In this document: positions 58,801-64,000 of the stretch, in pieces
How the letters are laid out: each line of letters opens with the position of its first letter
Numbering within the stretch: position 1 is the stretch's first letter
Assembly (NCBI GenBank): GCA_017165825.1
Contig: CM029374.1
Coordinates: 5,493,265 to 5,557,264 of the forward strand
Direction: 5' to 3'
DNA: 64,000 nt
Origin: Hepsetus odoe
Taxonomy: Eukaryota > Chordata > Actinopteri > Characiformes > Hepsetidae
Position numbers and translations under genes: made by a program
The notes under the pieces: model-generated
What the model saw: the letters and a program-made list of their open reading frames with translations, nothing else
Told to the model about the DNA's origin: nothing
Databases searched by the model: none

Positions 58801-61800
58801 TTCTGGTTTGCAGTTTTGTTACAGGAAAAAAATAAAGCCTTCTGGGTGTTTGCAGCAAAAGCAAACTTCCACTAGCATTCTTCATGGCAATAATAACCAA
58901 GAGCAGATCACGGTTGAACTTTTAAAATAAAGTGTAGAGAATGTAAAATCCAATGTATTTACCTTTTTTAAAAATTTATTATTATTTTAAAGAATACTTA
59001 ATATACTGTATTACCTGCCTGTGAAGCTGTCTATTTAAATAACATGTAAGCACATTTTACCTATAATTTGCCACATTCTGAACATGTTTTTAAGGGTAAA
59101 ATTGAACCTTACAAGAGTTGTAAACAGTGATCACGGGCATGAATGTCAACCCACAGCACAAGGCAGAATATATACACATAGGAGTGAGAGTGTTTATGTG
59201 TCAGAAAATCATTGTGCTGTCTGTGCCCACCTTGAGGTCCATCGCTCCATCAATTCAGGCTATGAATTTGCAAACACAAAGTCATAGAAGGGTGTAAAGG
59301 TCTCTCCTTAATGCGACATGCCAGATTGTTATGCCAGAAGTTATGTTTACAGGCAGATTGTGTGTATTTGACTCATTATTACATGTTTAACTAATATTAT
59401 GAATATTGATTGTTTTGCACTAATTACCTTTATTCAATTTGTCTCTCTCTCCCTTTGTCCTGCTCCCTGCCTCTAGTCATTAATGCAGGAATGAGGAAGT
59501 TCTTTCTGCAGGCTAATGACCAGCAGGATCTCGTTGAATGGGTCAACGCACTCAACAATGCCACCAAAATTACTGTGAGTATTATCTCGCTCTCATTTAT
59601 TTTCATCAATCAACAAAATGCAGTGAATGAACAAAAGAGAAATCTAAATCAAATCAGTATTTGGTGTGACCACCCTTTGCCTTCAAAACAGCATCGATTC
59701 TTCTAGGTACACTTGCACACAGTTTTTGAAGGAACTCGGCTGGTAGGTTGTTCCAAACATGACTGTGTTTCAGCCTGTGTGTGACGTTGATGATCATCAG
59801 CACCTGTTTGGTAAAATTGGTTGATCATACACCGACTATAATCCTACAAAATCCCTGACTTTGTGCAAGTGTACCTAGAAGAACTGATGCTGGTTTGAAG
59901 GCAAAAGGTGCTAACACCAAATATTGATTTGATTTAGATTTTTCTTTTGTTCGCTCACTTTGCATTTTGTAAATTGATAAAAATACACACTCATTATTTA
60001 TATTTCTGAAAGCATTCTTTGCTTACTTTGGCCTAAAATGCCTAAAACCTTTGCACTGTACTGTGTGTGTATGTGTATATATAATATTTTTTTTTATATC
60101 TTTTGATGGCACAACACTGAAGATATGACACTTTGATAGAATGCAAAGTAGTCCGTGTAAATAACTCAACACACAGCCATTAATGTCTAAACCACTGGCA
60201 ACAAAAGTGAGTACACCCCTAAGTGAAAAATGTCCACATTGTGCCCAAATTGTTAATATTTTATGTGGCCACCATTATTTTCCAGCACTGCTTTAAGTCT
60301 CTCGGGCAAATTTACACTGTTATACAAGCGGTACACGGACTACTTTACATTCTATCAGAGTGTCATATCTTCATATGTTGTCCCATGAAAAGATATAATA
60401 AAATATTTACAAAAATGTGAGGGGTGTACTCACTCACTTGTGAGAAACTGTGTATTTATATATCACAAAAACATTTCTGATGATCATATAATCAGATAAA
60501 ATACATTCTACAAGCTTTATAGAATTTATTTAAAGAAGGGGAAAAATAACTGAAAAACGTCTTGGAACCTTGTTTCTTATGAACTCAGAATGTCCAATTG
60601 CATTTATTTATTTGTTTATCTAATGTTTAGGTATACATAACAAAACATATACAGTACTGTGGAAAGGTTTTAGGCAGGTGTGAAAAATGCTCTAAACAAA
60701 GAATGCTTTCTAAAATGGAAGTGTTAATCATTTATTTTCATCAATAAACAAAATGCAGTGAATGAACAAAAGAGAAATCTAAATCAAATCAATATTTGGT
60801 GTGACCACCCTTTGCCTTCAAAACAGCATCAATTCTTCTAGGTACACTTGCACGCAGTTTTTGAAGGAACTCGGCTGGTAGGTTGTTCCGAACATCTTGG
60901 AGAACTAACCACAGATCTTCTGTGGATGTAGGCTTCCTCACATCCTTCTGTCTCTTCATGTAATCCAGACACACTGGATGATGTTGAGATCAGGGCTCTG
61001 TGGGGGCCAGAAGAACTGATGTTGGTTTGAAGGCAAAAGGTAGTAACACCAAATATTGATCTGATTTAGATTTTTCTTTTGTTCGATCACTTTGCATTTT
61101 GTAAATTGATCAAAATAAACAATCATTATTTATATTTCTGAAAGCATTCTTTGTTTACAGCATTTTTCCACACCTGCCTAAAACCTTTGCACAGTACTAT
61201 ATATTACATATAGAAAAAAAACATATAGGTTAAGTTAATGACTGTAACCCATATGTTGCTATACAGTTCAAGCTCCTTGAACTCATCAGTTTAAAAGGGA
61301 ATACCATATGTCGACTGCTGGCTGGATATGGTTGTAGATCATTCTCAGCACAGCAGCAACATGGTATCTTAGTATGTGATTATGATTACTAGACATGTGT
61401 TCCTTGAGCTATGGAAACAAGAAGAAGAATTGTCCAAAGTCATGACTACTTTATTTCTCACAGTGATGATTTCTGATGTGTCTGAGTCACACAGGCTGAC
61501 TAGCAGGATGTTGTATTGTTGAAGTTGCCCTCAGTCATTCATCATTTTGTGTTCACATCATTTTTGAGTTTTTCCTTCTCTGTGTTTCACTTTCCTGGCA
61601 GACTGCTGTGAATCGTAAGCGCATACACACACGCAACAACAGGATGTACGGTGTTTTTTAGTGTTCTGCAGTGGCAGTGTCTTGGAGATGAATAAGGAAT
61701 ATTGTGAGGCTTTAGGCTGATCATTTAAAGCGCCACACTTGAATACAATACGTAAAAGTGCTCCATTCCTTTTTCTTGTCTCTCTCTCTCTCTCTCTCTC

Positions 61801-62836
61801 GCTTTCTCTTTCTTCCTTTCTCTAGGTGCCCAAGTCATGTGATGTGGTCCATTGTTCTGAGAGTCAGAGAGCAATGTGTGATATTCAAGGCAGCAAAAAG
61901 CAGGTCTCTTATCGCACAGAGATTATAGGTGGAGTGCCTATTGTCACACAGACACAGGTAATACATATTAAAAAAATGTTTCCAACTAGACTGGACTCGA
62001 ATATAGAGCATAATTTCACAAAAATGTGTTGTTTGAGATCAAGTACAAGTTTTACAGTCAGGTTTCCCCAGCATGAACCAGAATAGTTCATGTCTCAGAC
62101 ACAATTATCAGTAATTTCATAACTGTCAATAATGTCTTTCATAAATAAATTCATTGTCATTGAGCTAAAACATTCAGCACATTTCAAGACCCTCCCTGGT
62201 ATCACATTTTGCTCAGAACTGCGGATTGCATTGAAGTTTTAGAATTACGTTAGATTTTTTATGTAGATTTACAGATTACAGAAAAATTGCATTGAAGTTT
62301 TAGATTTAAATTGGACAAACATTATTTTTAGCAAGCATCACTGAAGTCTTTTTATTGTTGCTTATGGTGTCTATGAGGAGAGCACAGTAAGGAAAATTTA
62401 TCACGACTATTGAAACTTGGGATTTGGTTCAACGGCATTGATTTGGTTAAGCATTTTAATGTAAAGGGATTTTGGGATTATGTTAGTCATTATCACATCA
62501 TTATTATTCTATGCACTAAACAGGAACTTTATTTAGTAACATGAGTGTTATTTATCCCGCTGCTGATTTTGTTTTGGGCCACAGGTTTGTTGGACTATTA
62601 AAGCTCAGTAATGCACATTAAAGCTCCACCAAGTTCACACTTTTGTTCTAGCTCTTGCATACACATTCCCTCCAACAACCTCTGTCTCTCAGCAGGAAGG
62701 GAATGGTGAGCAATCTGCGGGACGAGAAAAGGAGTCCCTAAAGCGGCCTCATAACCACCTTCCGTACTTTTCATGTAAATCTGCTCAGGAGCAGAATGTG
62801 ATAAAGGCAGGCTTTTGTGTCAAACAAGGTGCAGTG
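55654..62836 (+). CDS. plekha1: PLEKHA1 (TAPP1) PH-domain adaptor, 5' part, runs off the window
   Basis: Coding exons 55654-55794, 56360-56416, 57291-57336, 59477-59574, 61826-61957 and 62693-62836 are joined in phase for 206 codons. The start MPYVDRQNRICGFLDIEE and the conserved NAGMRKFFLQANDQQDLVEW and SYRTEIIGGVPI segments identify PLEKHA1. Residues about 8-112 form the N-terminal PH domain. Residues 115-195 are a divergent linker. GFCVKQGAV at the end begins the second PH domain, which in TAPP1 binds PtdIns(3,4)P2 and brings the protein to the plasma membrane downstream of PI3K. That domain's core and the C-terminal PDZ-binding tail lie beyond base 64000. No disabling change is seen. The start ATG is in the first recognisable coding exon; an out-of-frame ATG lies 20 bases upstream at 55634. 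Whether this is the a or b copy in teleosts cannot be judged. Confidence 0.95.
55819..55846. repeat. Poly-T run after plekha1 coding exon 1
   Basis: 28 T bases starting 25 bases after the exon 1 splice donor. A similar T run is at 54134-54156. Confidence 0.95.
56690..57215 (+). mobile_element. Tc1-like transposon remnant in plekha1 intron
   Basis: It begins 'CAGCCACAACATTAAAACCA'. Further on it has pieces of the transposase 3' end (GATTAAGCATCTGTGGAAAG, AAGGATCTGCTGCTCACATA). The order fits an internally deleted, degraded element on the + strand. It lies between plekha1 exons 2 and 3. Confidence 0.6.
57497..58125 (-). mobile_element. RTE-type LINE 3' fragment, minus
   Basis: The minus strand reads reverse-transcriptase C-terminal sequence. 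Motifs include GWNVCRRLAAVIGDRRVPAR, KGKVYRMVVRPAMLHGLE and, in another frame, a stretch near the end of the protein. The antisense 3' end is 'GGGGGTCGCCACAGCGGATC'. Frameshifts are present. It lies between plekha1 exons 3 and 4. Confidence 0.75.
59596..60064. mobile_element. Tc1-derived MITE, copy 2, next to plekha1 donor
   Basis: Same sequence as copy 1 from 'TTATTTTCATCAATCAACAA' to a right end 'ACCTTTGCACTGTACTGTG'. The left terminal repeat is missing. Its first base lies about 20 bases after the GT of plekha1 exon 4. Confidence 0.85.
60085..60450. mobile_element. Tc1-derived MITE of a second family
   Basis: Arms 60096-60165 and 60329-60403 are reverse complements (AAGATATGACACTTTGATAG against CTATCAGAGTGTCATATCTT). 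Inner parts keep the end of a transposase reading frame (TGGCCACCATTATTTTCCAG). Right end 'GGGGTGTACTCACTCACTTG'. From memory these are the ends of the family whose transposase lies at 6.9-7.75 kb. Confidence 0.8.
60652..61200 (-). mobile_element. Tc1-derived element, copy 3, with transposase C-terminus
   Basis: Left end CAGTACTGTGGAAAGGTTTT and right end CCTTTGCACAGTACT, flanked by TA. It includes 60789-60974 (-), where the reading frame ends PRRIDAVLKAKGGHTKY, the hallmark C-terminus of Tc1 transposases. It shows that copies 1 and 2 derive from a Tc1 element; this copy retains more of the parent. Confidence 0.85.
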
Positions 62837-62987
62837 GTAAGTAAAACTCTTAACAGCTTCAGTTTTAATGATAATAATAGTAATAATAATCATTTGTCTA
62901 ATTTATGTTGCAATTTATTTCTCACCCTCAAGGTTGCTTAATAAAGTTAATGTCCACAGTGAGGAAATCTTTTGTAGAAGTTTTTAG

Positions 62988-63420
62988 TACATTTACATTT
63001 ACGGCATTTATCAGACGCCCTTATCCAGAGCGACTTACATGTCCTAATTAGTACAGATTTAAACAGTGAAATGGATGAAATGGATGGACCATTGCAGCTG
63101 GTAACACATTCCAGAGTTTGGGAGCCACAACACTAAAACTTTTCAAACCCTTGGTGACTAACATAAATTTCCGGACAGATGCAGAAAAGGATCTAAGGGT
63201 GTGAGATGGTGTGTATGGAGACATTAAACATTATTAGCATGATTTTCTGCTGAATCCTGCAAGAAACAGGAAGTCAGTGTATCTCATGCAGTATTTGGGA
63301 AATCTGGCTGCCGAGAATTGTACTTACTGTAATCTAGCCAGGGTTGGAGTAGTGAGGCCATACAGTAAGCAGTTACAGTAATCTAGCCTAGAAGAAATAT
63401 CTGCATCTATGAGAAATAGA
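62988..63420 (+). repeat. SINE-tail head plus unclassified fish repeat
   Basis: 62994-63050 is the family B tail in antisense (ACATTTACGGCATTTATCAG, CCAGAGCGACTTACATG). 63075-63420 has 'CCAGAGTTTGGGAGCCACAA' and CAGTTACAGTAATCTAGCCT, a recurrent teleost repeat of uncertain class. It lies in the plekha1 intron leading off the window. Confidence 0.5.
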
Positions 63421-64000
63421 AGAGAGTGTAGATATGCAGTGTTTTTTAAGTGATAAAATGCGGTTTAGACAACATGACAGCTGTAAGTGCAATCAGATGT
63501 AACACACAGGCTGCGTACAGATGGAGAGGAAGTCACTAAAGAGCCTTTAATGTCAGCTATCGTAGATTTCTTGCCAAGAAATCTAAGAAAGTCTGTTTCT
63601 CAGTTTTGTCTGAATTAGGCATCAAGTGCTGAGATTTTTGTTGGGTGTGAGGAGGATGGACAGGATATTAAATGAGTTTTTCTTGACGTAACGCCCTTAA
63701 GTCGGCTTACGTTAGCTTTATTGCAAGCCCAAATATGATAAAAGTTGGGATGGTATGGAAAATTCAAAAATATTTATTCCTAAATGTGACTTATTTATTT
63801 GTGGATAATTTGGGTGCTTTTTTTCCATTTGCGTAAGTGTTCACAGATGGTTACTATTTCAATTATTTATTTATTAATTTTGACTAAAGTGTCCCTTTAA
63901 CAGAAATGAGAATCAGGGAGGCCCTGTCTTGGTACTTAAGATCTAAAACTCTGGATAGCTCAGAGCCAACACAGGTGCTTCTGAAGACCTGGACGAGATG

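Noticed and set aside
1..64000. CRISPR array, phage, bacterial operon or viral gene
   Set aside because: Spliced vertebrate genes and fish repeats dominate; the direct repeats present are microsatellites, SINEs or exon duplications. No retroviral gag/pol/env frame was recognised.

Overview
This window is nuclear DNA from a ray-finned fish. It has spliced vertebrate genes with GT-AG introns, abundant CA/TC/CATC microsatellites, and typical teleost mobile elements: many copies of one tRNA-headed SINE, several Tc1/mariner deletion derivatives, and degenerate RTE-type LINEs. The repeat mix resembles otophysan fish (catfish/characin/carp relatives), but that placement is inference. The window is not prokaryotic and holds no CRISPR array or operon.

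Three protein-coding genes are supported. (1) ikzf5 (Ikaros-family zinc finger 5, Pegasus), + strand, complete: four coding exons at 23,735-27,316, 416 codons, behind a likely non-coding first exon near 23,000-23,283. (2) A secreted CUB/ZP protein, - strand, complete from 42,152 down to 29,877: 19 coding exons, 739 codons. Its order is signal peptide, somatomedin-B-like module, CUB, three somatomedin-B-like modules, CUB, ZP. It is related to CUZD1/DMBT1 but has no SRCR domain. (3) plekha1 (TAPP1), + strand, 5' part only: six coding exons at 55,654-62,836 give the first PH domain, the linker and the first residues of the second PH domain, then the gene runs off the right edge. IKZF5, CUZD1/DMBT1 and PLEKHA1 all lie on human 10q26, so this looks like conserved synteny. 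ikzf5 and the CUB/ZP gene are tail-to-tail with 3' ends only a few hundred bases apart. The CUB/ZP gene and plekha1 are head-to-head across about 4.4 kb of repeat-rich DNA.

The left 22.8 kb has no recognisable protein-coding gene. It alternates between transposon and SINE debris and several repeat-free, moderately GC, homeodomain-motif-containing blocks (about 2.74-3.17, 4.5-5.35, 8.69-8.96, 11.5-12.08, 12.8-13.23, 15.37-16.14, 16.85-17.74 and 18.47-18.95 kb). These look like conserved non-coding elements. In other vertebrates IKZF5 sits close to HMX2/HMX3, so these are candidate long-range enhancers of developmental genes outside the window.

The most unusual observations are: two different degenerate tRNA genes (Arg-ACG type and Lys-CTT type), each directly followed in the same orientation by the same SINE; the exon-shuffled somatomedin-B/CUB/ZP gene with recent module duplication and a truncated pseudo-exon; and a Tc1-derived element that begins only about 20 bases after a plekha1 splice donor.
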